From Litsea cubeba (lineage: Eukaryota > Streptophyta > Magnoliopsida > Laurales > Lauraceae), in contig CM022944.1 in NCBI GenBank assembly GCA_012931725.1, positions 35,272,044 through 35,336,043 of the forward strand: a DNA stretch of 64,000 nucleotides, written 5' to 3'. The translations under genes were made by a program, and so were the position numbers. Positions 1-10,000 of the stretch are shown one piece after another (the first letter of the stretch is position 1; every line of letters starts with the position of its first letter). The notes beneath the pieces are model-generated. The model ran no database searches. It worked only from the letters and a program-made list of their open reading frames with translations, and was not told where the DNA came from.

Positions 1-579
1 ATTGCAGAAACAGCAGAAAAGATACAAAGAGTACAAGAGAGATTAAGGATAGCCCGATCAAGGCAGAAGAGCTACACTGACAATCGTCGGCGTGATCTTG
101 AATGTGCTATTGGTGATCAAGCGTTCTTGAAAGCTTCACCTATGAAGGGAACAATCCGATTTGGTCAGAAGGGAAAACTTTCACCAAGATTTATCGGACC
201 CTTTCAGATTAAGAGCAGAATTGGCAATGTGGCTTACCGCCTAGACCTTCCAGCAGCACTTTCAGGTATCCATAATGTGTTTCATGTGTCGATGCTTCGA
301 AAATATGTGGCTGATCCTTCGCACATCATAAAGTATGATGATATTCAAGTCCGTCCGGATACCACATATGTTGAGAAGCCAGTAGAGATTATAGATACCA
401 AAGAGCAAGTGCTTCGTACAAGAACAATTAAATGGGTCAAGGTTCGTTGGGCACATCATGGAACCAGCGAAGCCACATGGGAATTAGAAGAGCAAATGGC
501 TCGGCAATATCCAGAGCTCTTTGTTCAGGTGAGTTTTACGTTTGTCTTTGATATTAGTTTATATTTTGATTTTAATTGA
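1..579 (+). CDS. Ty3/gypsy polyprotein C-terminus (integrase tail and chromodomain), partial
   Basis: The frame is open from base 1, so the left end is cut by the window. It encodes the last part of a Ty3/gypsy polyprotein. The integrase C-terminal GPF/Y-type module is visible (PRFIGPFQI, then VFHVSMLRKY). It is followed by a chromodomain-like segment (TIKWVKVRWAHHG, then EATWELEEQMARQYPELF). In chromoviruses this domain tethers the integrase to marked chromatin. A chromodomain together with a very long LTR just downstream fits the Tekay/Del group. The family match should end at about PELF. The last 18 or so residues to the stop at 577-579 look like read-through, and CAG|GTGAGT lies at that point, resembling a splice donor. 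Product and family are confident; lineage is an inference. Confidence 0.88.
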   Translation: MAETAEKIQRVQERLRIARSRQKSYTDNRRRDLECAIGDQAFLKASPMKGTIRFGQKGKLSPRFIGPFQIKSRIGNVAYRLDLPAALSGIHNVFHVSMLRKYVADPSHIIKYDDIQVRPDTTYVEKPVEIIDTKEQVLRTRTIKWVKVRWAHHGTSEATWELEEQMARQYPELFVQVSFTFVFDISLYFDFN

Positions 580-610
580 TTTTTACATTCGGAGGACCGA
601 ATGATTCTAA

Positions 611-623
611 AAGTTTAGGGGAA
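611..623 (+). other. Polypurine tract of the gypsy element
   Basis: A purine-rich run (AAGTTTAGGGGAA) lies directly before the TGTTACA start of the LTR. That is where plus-strand DNA synthesis of LTR retrotransposons is primed. Confidence 0.6.
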
Positions 624-3081
624 TGTTACACTATACTCCGAGTTAAACGCGATTAACCTTAATTAATCGCGATTATCTGTGATGAAGATGTGCTTAATTA
701 ATTTGCATGAGAATTAATGAGCAGTGTCACTGAAATTAGTCTTAGGTGACTAAGTTAAGCCTAATGAAATGATTTGGAATACATGAACTTGATTTTTTAT
801 TCTAATTAGTGCATTGGAGGACTTTTTCGTAAATATCGATTTATGTGTAAATAGCCGAATTGGGTGGACTTTAATATCATCGTGTGTATCTCGATGAGCA
901 TATCACTTTTCGTAATACACTTCATGTCATTTGACTTAAGATAAATCAAAGAGGTCTTCATATGACTTTAAATGTAAATTTTATAAGAAATGGGTTTCTC
1001 TTGCAAATTGAGAAACCAAGTGTCATTTGCTGGACGGATTGAAAACATGCAATTGAAAAAGGAAGAGCCACGTTGTTTCTCAGCCATTGTATGTGAAAAT
1101 GGCTGTAGCTGGTTTCTTCCTTCTTTCTTCATTGTTATTTCTTCTTCGTTGGGTGAAATGGATGTGAAGCCTTGGAGATCTTGACAAAGAGGAAAGTGAA
1201 TCTTCTCCCTCTCTTTGTTTGATTTTCCTTGAAGAATCTGAGAAGTCTTTTTCTTCTACAAGTCTGGGAGAGATCTGTGCTAAGGAGAATCAAGAGATAG
1301 AAATTTGGGAATCATCATCTCCATCATCTTCTTGTTGAATTTCTTGGGAATCAACTTAAGGAAGTTTATCATCCCTAATTACAAGAGGACTCAAGGGGGT
1401 TTTTGGATTCAGCTACAAGAAAGGCAAGTATAAATCAGTTGATATGCTCAAATTGCTACTGCATGTTAATTAGATTACATTTTTGAACTTGTTATGCTGA
1501 GCTAAAGGAATGAATTGATGAAATGGGTTTTTATTCCTTAAATGATTACATTAGATGTTAATTTTCCTTTTGGAATGTATCATAGAAGTGAAACTTGTGT
1601 TTGAATGATGAATGGAGAAGGGAACAGAAGGTTCCAAGAGGTTTGGTGTAGGTTCAAAGGAAATTGGTACAGACCAGAGTTCATGTATGAATTCTGTGTC
1701 TCGCCTCTGGGTAATCTCGGTCAGCCGACGCTGTCGGTTAGCCGACGGCTAACCGACGAGCTGACCGATAGTGTAAAATACATGGAAAACATCGTCTCTG
1801 GTTTTCGAACCGAGACATGACCGATCACGTCGGTCAACCGACGAGCATCTTCGGTCAACAGAAGACTGAATCGACACAGTAACTGGAACAAGAGGATTCG
1901 CCTCTGGTTTTCGAACCGTCAACTTGACCGATACTTATCGGTCAGCCGAAAAGCACATCTCGGTCGACCGACAGGTCAACCGATGAGTGAACCGACAGTG
2001 CATCAAAATGATGTATTTTCAGACTTTAGGTCTGTCATTCAAGATGTAAAGCCTATTGATTTATTCAAGGCTGTTTGTACTTTTATACCGCCAGTAAGGG
2101 TTAAGTACGGGTCTTTAATGTGCAACTTTCCATAAGAACTGTAATGTCTATCAAACATAACACGTGTACATTAAATAACCTAGCAATATACCCATTTGGT
2201 TGGTATTCATTTGAATTGAATTAACTGAAACTAATGGACTCGTAACCGCTCATTGTAATCAACTTTAAAGATTAACATTGTATATAAATTACTTGTGAAT
2301 CGGCACGGCACTACATAATGATTTCTACATGCTCATTGAGCTGATCTTGATACTGTCTGCAGCCGTTATTTGTGGAGTGTTCCGGAACTCCGTGGTGATG
2401 TCAGTAGTTCCTGGCCCGGACACTGATAATCCCACATATTATTCTTCTATTGAGAAGATGGTCATGTCTCCTTGATTACGAAGATGGTAATCCTTCCTTT
2501 AAGGAAGATGGCACTTGATTTGATTATTCTGGAAATATTATGTTAGTTGCCAAGTTGCCAATGTCAAGGATGAATATCCTTATTGACTTGATTATGAACT
2601 GAATATTGTTTACTGTTTTACAAGTAGCATGTATGATCATAAACACTGTTTATACTTTGCTGAATTGTCAAATTCACCAGTGTTATGATGACATTACAGG
2701 CTCAGCTACCCCTGCCACTAATGCGACCGCGCAGGCAGCGGAGGAGACCAATCCGGTTCCTCCAGGAGAATTAGTGGAGTGGAAGTGATAACACTTATGT
2801 GTTTTGTGTTTTGAGAATTTTGTTATAAATTTTGTATATTGAAAATAAAACTTTTGTATATGTTCATATGGTGATCCTTGCATTAGTTTATATATATGCA
2901 AGTGTTAATCGGGATCATGTTGTGAATACATTTTGAAAGCAATGTAAATATTGGTTTATATTCCGCACATTGTTATCTGTATCCCTTGTGAGTTTTATGT
3001 GTTAAAATTCACGGGAGTAAATATGGTTTCGATGCCGGTTTAACTCGAATTGATTAAATTTCGGGTTCGGGTTGTGACAAT
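624..3081 (+). mobile_element. 3' LTR of a chromovirus-type Ty3/gypsy element
   Basis: The LTR begins TGTTACACTA right after the polypurine tract and the pol frame, and ends GGTTGTGACA at 3081, where copia-derived sequence resumes. At about 2.46 kb it is long, as in Tekay/Del chromoviruses. It has no coding capacity beyond short chance ORFs. An internal imperfect repeat (1700-2000) carries many inverted TCGGTC/GACCGA words. The partner LTR lies outside the window, so age cannot be estimated here. The exact right end is inferred from the TG...CA convention and the abrupt switch of sequence. Confidence 0.72.
1700..2000. repeat. Imperfect direct repeat rich in inverted GGTC-CCGAC words
   Basis: Three degenerate copies about 95-105 bp apart start near 1703, 1796 and 1900. 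Each begins around CCTCTGG(TTTTCGAACCG) and is followed by clusters of CGGTCAGCCGA, GGTTAGCCGACGGCTAACC and GACCGAT. Many words are self-complementary, so the strand could fold. It lies within the LTR region that would hold promoter or leader sequence. Confidence 0.6.
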
Positions 3082-4345
3082 ACCCTAGAAATACACATGG
3101 GATAGTGTGAAAGGCTAATTTTCTAGAGTTGTATGGGCGAAGGTATGGAAAACAAGCACATCCAAAACTACACAAAATACTATAATCAGGTGATTTAGCA
3201 AACATCTTTTTATAAGGCGACACATTGTTAAAAACAAGAGTAGGCATACGGTTCATGAGAAAAGTCGTTGTTGAATCAAAAGCCAGTTCTATCTCAACAA
3301 ATATTGCGGTGTTTGCATTCAGCTAACTCATTTTGTGCGGGGGTGTGAGGGCATGAAATCTTATGAGAGATGCCATTTTTGCTTAAAACATTTTTAAACC
3401 TAGTACTTTGAAATTCACCAACACCATCAGATTGAAGAGATTTAATTTTTCTTTCAAACATGTTTTAACAAAGGGCTTGAAAGTGATAAAAATGCCATAA
3501 CTTGAGATTTAAAGTGAATGGGAAAGAGCCAACAATATCTACGTACTAAAATCATCAAGAAAAGTAACATAATAGCGAGAGCCAATAGTTATTGACGGAG
3601 TAGGAGAGTAACACCATACATCCATATGAATAAGTTCTAAGGGAAAAGAAGAAACTAAAACAGATGACACAAATGGCAGTCTAAATCTTTTACCCATTTG
3701 ACAAGCAATGCAAACATCTGGCAATTTCGATGGACCATTTAGAAAAAGTGAAGGAGCAATAAATTGAAAAGAATAATGTGAAGGATGGCCAAGGCAGTTG
3801 ATGCCAAAGAGAACTGGAAACTCGGGTGCTAGAGTATGCAGACGGAGAAACCTCTAATTGAGTACGAATACTTGCATGAAGTTGAAGAGGGTATAGGTCA
3901 TTACTCATCAGATCGTGGAATAGGATCTTCCCCAACTTGTTTTCCTTGACACAAAAACCAGAAGCATTAAATACAAAATGACAGTTATTATCTCGTGTAA
4001 ATTGAGAAACAAGCAATAATTTTTGGGAAATGGAAGGAAATGGAGAATATCTTTTAAAGAAAAAGAATGACAGAAATTGTCATTGTGAAAGATTTGTAAA
4101 CTCTTACCATTCCCTACTGCAAGTCCGTCATTGCCCACATACTCAAAATGTAAAGAAAGATTGCCTAGGTCCGAAGTAATATAATTTGTGGCTCCCGTAT
4201 CAGTCAACAAGGTAGTTTTGCCCTGTCTCGCTGCAATCATGGCCTGAAGCTTTTCGGGAGGTTGGCAACCTTGAAAAGACAAGTCAAGCATGTGGAAACA
4301 ATCAAGAGCCAGATGTCCAACTCGATTGTAGAACTGGCACAAAGG
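3082..4345 (-). pseudogene. Decayed Ty1/copia gag-pol fragment
   Basis: On the minus strand the order is copia gag to integrase, broken by frameshifts. Near 4340-4290 is a damaged zinc knuckle (CQFYNRVGHLALDC, second Cys lost). Near 4205 is a protease motif (TDTGATNYI). At 4016-3539 is the GAG-pre-integrase/integrase region (CIACQMGKR, IHMDVW, VTFLDDFS). At 3256-3082 is the integrase C-terminal part (YKKMFAKSPDYS, FGCACFPYLRPY, PCVFLGY). The fragment stops at 3082 where the gypsy LTR ends, so the gypsy element probably inserted into it. No LTR of its own was found. Non-functional. Confidence 0.8.
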
Positions 4346-4652
4346 TCTTGGCTTAGACCATATAAATAATCAGAAAACCAATTGGAGATGTTAAAAAATC
4401 ATAAATAATTTAATTGAAATTTGAATGAGAGCCTTGCAATCTAAAGGTCACGGTTCAGTTGTTTTCTAAATACTGAAAATATGGGCGATTTCATTCAAGA
4501 CTCAAAATCTGAAAAATAAGATTTATTAATATTTGAGAAATTTCAAAAAGACTCTAGTCTCCTTCGAACAATTTTAGTATTTAGCCGCCTTTAAGCATGC
4601 AATATATCATTCGAAACAAGGCATCAAAAAGTCATAAATAAAGAAAATAGAG
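4346..4652. other. Unassigned AT-rich spacer
   Basis: Between the copia fragment and the first satellite monomer I see no frame, repeat or terminal motif that I can assign. The switch into the array at about 4653 is abrupt. Confidence 0.5.
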
Positions 4653-6175
4653 TTCAGGACCCCGGACGGGCCGTTTTCAAGCCTAAAGTGTTGTAAAACC
4701 AAATGTTTCGCTCGTAATTCTCTAACCGGGAGTCCTATTTGGGACCCGTCTATTCCCACAAGTTACTCTACCCTCCAACGAAGTACTCGTGCCGGTTTTA
4801 AATTTTTCCGGCGGCCGATTCCTGTTCTGGACTTCCGGCGGGCCGTTTTCGAGCCTAAAGTGTTGGAAAACCACATGTTTCGCTCGTAATTCTCTAACCG
4901 GGAGTCCTACTTGCGAACCATCAGTTCCCAAAAGTTACACCTCGATCGAAGTGCGTGTGCCGATTTCTGATTTTTTCGACAGCCGATACCCATTCCGGAC
5001 CCCCGGCAGGCCGTTTTCGAGCCTAAAGTGTTGGAAAACCCCATCTTTCACTCGTAATTCTCTAACCGGGACTCCTATTTGCGAACCGTCAGTTCCCACA
5101 ACTTATTCTACCCTCGAGCGAAGTGCTCTTGATGGTTTCTGATTTTTCTGGCTGCCAATTCCGATTCCGGACCCCCGGCGAGCGGTTTTCGAGCCTAAAG
5201 TGTTGGAAAACCCCATGTTTCGCTCGTAATTCTCTAACCGGGAGTCCTATTTGTGAACCGTCTATTCTCACAAGTTTCACTACCCTCGAACGAAGTGCTC
5301 ATGCCGGTTTTTGAGTTTTCCGGCGGCCGATTCCCTTCCGGACCCTCGGCGGGCCGTTTTCGAGCCTAAAGTGTTGGAAAACCACATGTTTCGCTCGTAA
5401 TTCTCTAACCGTGAGTCCTATTTGCGAACCATCAGTTAACAAAAGTTACTCTACCCTCGATCGTAGCGTGCGTGCCGATTTCTGATTTTTCCGACAGCCG
5501 AGACCCATTCCGGACCCCCGGCGGGCCGTTTTCTAACCTAAAGTGTTGGGAAACCCCATGTTTCGCTCGTAATTCTCTAACCGGGACTCCTATTTGCGAA
5601 CCGTCAGGTACCACAGGTTACTCTACCCCCGAGCGAAGTGCTCGTGCCAGTTTTCAATTTTTCCGGCGGCCGATTCCCGTTCCGGACCCCCGGCGGGCCG
5701 TTTTCGTGCCTAAAGTCTTGGAAAATGCTATTTTCGCTCGTAATTCTCTAACTGGGAGTCCTAATTTCGAACCGTCATTTCCCAAACTTGCTCCACCCTC
5801 GAACGAAGTGCTCATGCCGGTTTCTGCTTTTTCCGGAGGCTGATTCCCATTCCAGACTCCCGGTGGGCCGTTTTCGAGCCTAAGGTGTTGGAAAACCACA
5901 TGTTTCGATCGTAATTCTCTAACCGGGAGTTCTATTTGCGAACCATCGATTCCCACAAGTTAATCTACCCTCGAGCGAAGTGCTCGTGATGGTTTATGAT
6001 TTTTCCGGCTGCCGATTCCTGTTCCGGACCCACCCCATGTTTCGCTCGTAATTCTCTAACCGTGAGTCCTGTTTGCGAACTGTATATTCCCACAAGTTTA
6101 TCTACCCTCGAACGAAGTGCTCGTGCCGGTTTCTGAGCTTTCCGACGGCTCATTCCCATTAAAGACCCCCGGCGG
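4653..6175. repeat. Satellite array, block 1 (about 9 monomers of ~171 bp)
   Basis: The core CCGTTTTCGAGCCTAAAGTG recurs at 4671, 4843, 5011, 5183, 5354, 5526, 5698 and 5868, i.e. every 168-172 bp. Each monomer continues through TTGGAAAACCCCATG, TTCGCTCGTAATTCTC, a CCTATTTGCGAACC segment, CTACCCTCGA and a variable TTTTTCCGGCGGCCGATTC segment. The unit is close to nucleosomal spacing. Overlapping ORFs in every frame are a by-product of a periodic sequence with few stops. The block ends at the GC-rich insertion at 6176. Confidence 0.96.
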
Positions 6176-7046
6176 CAGGCATGTCAAACGGGCCGGCACG
6201 GCCCGCCCCAGCTAACGGGCCGGCACGGCACGGCTCGCCAGGGGAAAACCCCTGGCACGGCACGGCCCACTGGCACGGCCCACAGTGGGGCGGGCTGGAG
6301 CGGGCCGTGCCGGGCCGGCCCGCGGGCCAGGCGTGCCTCTTTTTTTTTTTTTTTCTAATAGAGTTATAGGCGGGTTGGGTTGGCCCGACCTGCGTAATTT
6401 GTATAGGTTTTTAAAAATAAATGTGTTTGGGTGAACTCGTTCTCACAACCTAATGGTTGTGAAAGATAAATACAACCACTAGACTACCTAACTTTTGTAT
6501 ACTAATATGTATTCAAACAATATTAAAACTAGTTAGATGAAGATGTGAACCTAACCATGAATATTAAACTATTAGTTACATTAGGATGAGAACTTAACCA
6601 CTTTAGATGATGATGAGAAGCTAACACCTTTTTTATCCAACTTTTTACTCTTTCATTCAAACAACCTAAAATATAAAAAAAAACATATCATGTCCTTTTT
6701 TCTACTCATTTTTCAGCCAAATTGAAATGCCATGGTTAAGGATATTTCAATTGAGATGGCAAACTCAATTTCTATTTTTGGCTGAATTATCATACTTTAA
6801 ACAAGAACATTGCCCCTCTTTATTAGTGTGACTAATTTACACTAAAGTCCTACCTTACCAAGTTATGTAAGTGTTTTTTTTTTAGAAAATGCCTAGGGTT
6901 GTTAGTTGGATGGGAATTAGATTTTTATAAATTTAAAAATATATAAAAAAAATCATTTTTTTTGGCGGGCCAGGCGGGCCGTGCGAGGCGGGCCTGGCGG
7001 GCCGATCCTGGCGGGCCTGGCGGGCCACAGGGGCTGGCCCACTAGG
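6176..7046. mobile_element. GC-ended non-autonomous DNA element (hAT-like?) in the satellite
   Basis: The sequence breaks the satellite register. The left end CAGGCATGTCAAACGGGCC is followed by about 150 bp of GGGCCGGC/CACGGC words and then a T-run. The interior is AT-rich and non-coding. The right end mirrors this with a run of A/T, then about 90 bp of GGCGGGCC words. GC-rich subterminal word clusters and a CAGG start are typical of plant hAT elements. No matching right terminal inverted repeat or 8-bp target duplication is visible, and about 8 bp of the monomer are missing at the junction. The right end is therefore probably truncated. Confidence 0.45.
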
Positions 7047-10000
7047 TTCGAGCCTAAAGTGTTGGAAAACCCCATGTTTCGCTCGTAATTCTCTAACTGG
7101 GACAGCTATTTGTGAATCGTCAGTTTCCACAAGTTACTCTACCCTCGAGCGAAGTGCTCATGTTGGTTTGCGATTTTTCCGGCAGCCGATTCCCGGTCCA
7201 GACCCCCGGCAGGCTGTTTTCGAGCCTAAAGTGTTGGAAAACCCCATGTTTCATTCGTAATTCTATAACCGGGACTCATATTTGCGAACCATCATTACCC
7301 ACAGGTTACTCTTCCCCAAACGAAGTACTCGTGCCGATTTTCAATTTTCTCGGCGGCCTATTCCAGTTCCGGACCCCCGGGGGGCGGTTTTTTAGCCTAA
7401 AGTGTTGGAAAACCTCATGTTTCGCTTGTAATTCTCTAATTGGGAGTCCTATTTGCGAACCGTCTATTCCCATAAGTTTCTCTACCCTGGAACGAAGTGC
7501 TCATGCCGGTTTTTGAGCTTTCCAACGGCTGATTCCGGTTACAGACCCCTGGCGGGCCGTTTTCGAGCCTAAAGTGTTGGAAAACCACATGTTTCACTCG
7601 TAATTCTCTACCCGGGACTGCTATTTGGGAACCGTCAGTTTCCACAAGTTACTCTACCCTCGAGCGAAGTGCTCGTGCCGGTTTTCGATTTTTCCCGAAG
7701 CCGATTCCCGTTCCATACCCCGGGCGGGCCGTTTTCGAATTTAAAGTGTTGGAAAACCCCATTTTTCTCTCGTAATCTCTAACTGGGAGTCCTAATTGCG
7801 AACTGTCATTTCCCACAAGTCACTCTACCCTCGAGCGAAATGGTCGTGCCGGTTTTCAATTTTTCTGGCGGCCTATTCCCGTTCCGGACCACCGGCGGGC
7901 CGTTTTCGAGCCTAAAGTGTTGGAAAACCACATGTTTCGCTCATAATTCTCTAACCGGGAGTCCTATTTGTGAACGGTCAGTTCCCACAAGTTATTTTAC
8001 CCACGACCGAAGTGCTCGTGCCGGTTTCCAATTTTTTCGGTGGCCGATTCCCAATACGGACCCCCGGCGGGCCGTTTTCGAGCCTAAAGTTTTGGAAAAC
8101 CCCATGTTTCGCTCGTAATTCTCTAACCGGGACTCCTATTTACGAACCGTCAATTTCCACAAGTTACTTTACACTCGAACGAAGTGCTCGTGCCGGTTTC
8201 CTATTGGTCCTGCGGCCGATTCCCATTCCGGACCCCCGGCGGGCCGTTTTCGAGCCTAAAGTGTTGGAAAACCCCAACTTTCGCTCGTAATTCTCTAACC
8301 GGGACAGCTATTTGCGAACTATCAGTTTCCACAAGCTACTCTACCCTCGTGCGAAGTGCTCGTGCATTTTCGATTTTTTTCGTAGCTGATTCCCAGACCC
8401 CCGGGGAGCCGTTTTCGAGCCTAAAGTTTGGAAAACCCCATGTTTTGCTCGTAATTCTCTAACCGGGAGTCCTATTTGCGAACCGTCATTCCACAAGTTC
8501 ATCTACCCCGAACGAAGTGCTCGTGCAAGTTCGGATTTTGGCGGCCGATTCCTTCGGACCCCCGGCGAGCCGTTTCGCCAAAGTGTTGGAAAGCCCTGTT
8601 TCGCTCTAATTCTCTAACCGGGCATCCTATTGCGAACCGTCTATTCCCTCAAGTTATCTACCCTGACGAAGTGCTCGGCCGGTTTCCCCGAGCGTTTCGA
8701 TGCTGATTCCCGTTCAGGACCCCGAGGGCCGTTTTCGAGCCTAAAGTGTTGGAAAACCCAGTTTCGCTCGTATTCTCTACGGGAGTCCTAATTTGCGAAC
8801 AATCAGTTCCATAAAGTTAATCTACCCTCGAGCGAAGTGCTCGTGATGGTTTCTGATTTTTCCGGCTGCCGATTTCGGTTCCGGACCCCCGGCGAGCCGT
8901 TTTTTATCCTAAAGTATTGGAAAACCCCATGTTTCGCTCGTAATTCTCTAACCGGGAGTCCTATTTGCGAACCGTCTATTCCCACAAGTTTATCTACCCT
9001 TGAACGAAGTGCTCGTGCCGGTTTCTGAGCTTTCCGATGGCTGATTCCCGTTAAGGAGCCCCGGCGGGCCGTTTTCGAGCCTAAAGTGTTGGAAAACCAC
9101 ATTTTTCACTCGTAATTCTCTAACCGGGAGTCCTATTTGCGAACCATCAGTTCCCACAAGTTAATCTACCCTCGAGCGAAGTGCTCGTCATGGTTTCTGA
9201 TTTTTTCGGCTGCCGATTCCGGTTCCGGACCCCCGGCGAGCCGTTTTCGATCCTAAAGTGTTGGAAAACCCCATGTTTTGCTCGTAATTCTCTAACCGGG
9301 AGTCCTATTTGCGAACCGTCTATTCCCACAAGTTTATCTACCCTCGAATGAAGTGCTCGTGCAGGTTGCTGAGATTTCTGACGGCTGATTCCCATTAAGG
9401 ACCCCCGGCGGGCCGTTTTCGAGCGTAAAGTGTTGGAAAACCCCATGTTTCGCTCGTAATTCTCTAACCGGGAGTCCTATTTGTGAACCGTCAGTTCCCA
9501 CTGGTTACTCTACCCCCGAGCAAAGTGCTCATGCCGGTTTCTGATTTTTCCAGGCCGATTCCCGTTCCAGACCCCCGCGGGCCGTTTTTGAGCCTAAAGT
9601 GTTGGAAAACCCCATGTTTCACTCGTAATTCTCTAACCGGGACTCCTATTTGCGAACCGTCAGTTCCCACAAGTTACTCTACCCTCGAGCGAAGTGCTCG
9701 TGCCAGTTTTTTATTTTTCCGGCGGCCGATTCCCGTTCCAGAACCCGGCGGGCCGTTTTCGAGCATAAAGTGTTGGAAAACCCCATGTTTCGCTTGTAAT
9801 TCTCTAACTGGGAGTCCTATTTGCAAACTGACAGTTCCCACAAGTTACTCTACCCACGAGCGAAGTGGTCTTGCTGGTTTCAAATTTTTCCAGCGGCCGA
9901 TTCCCATTCCGGAACCCGGCGGGCCGTTTTCGAGCATAAAGTGTTGGAAAACCCCATGTTTCGCTCGTAATTCTCTAACCGGGAGTCCTATTTGCAAACC

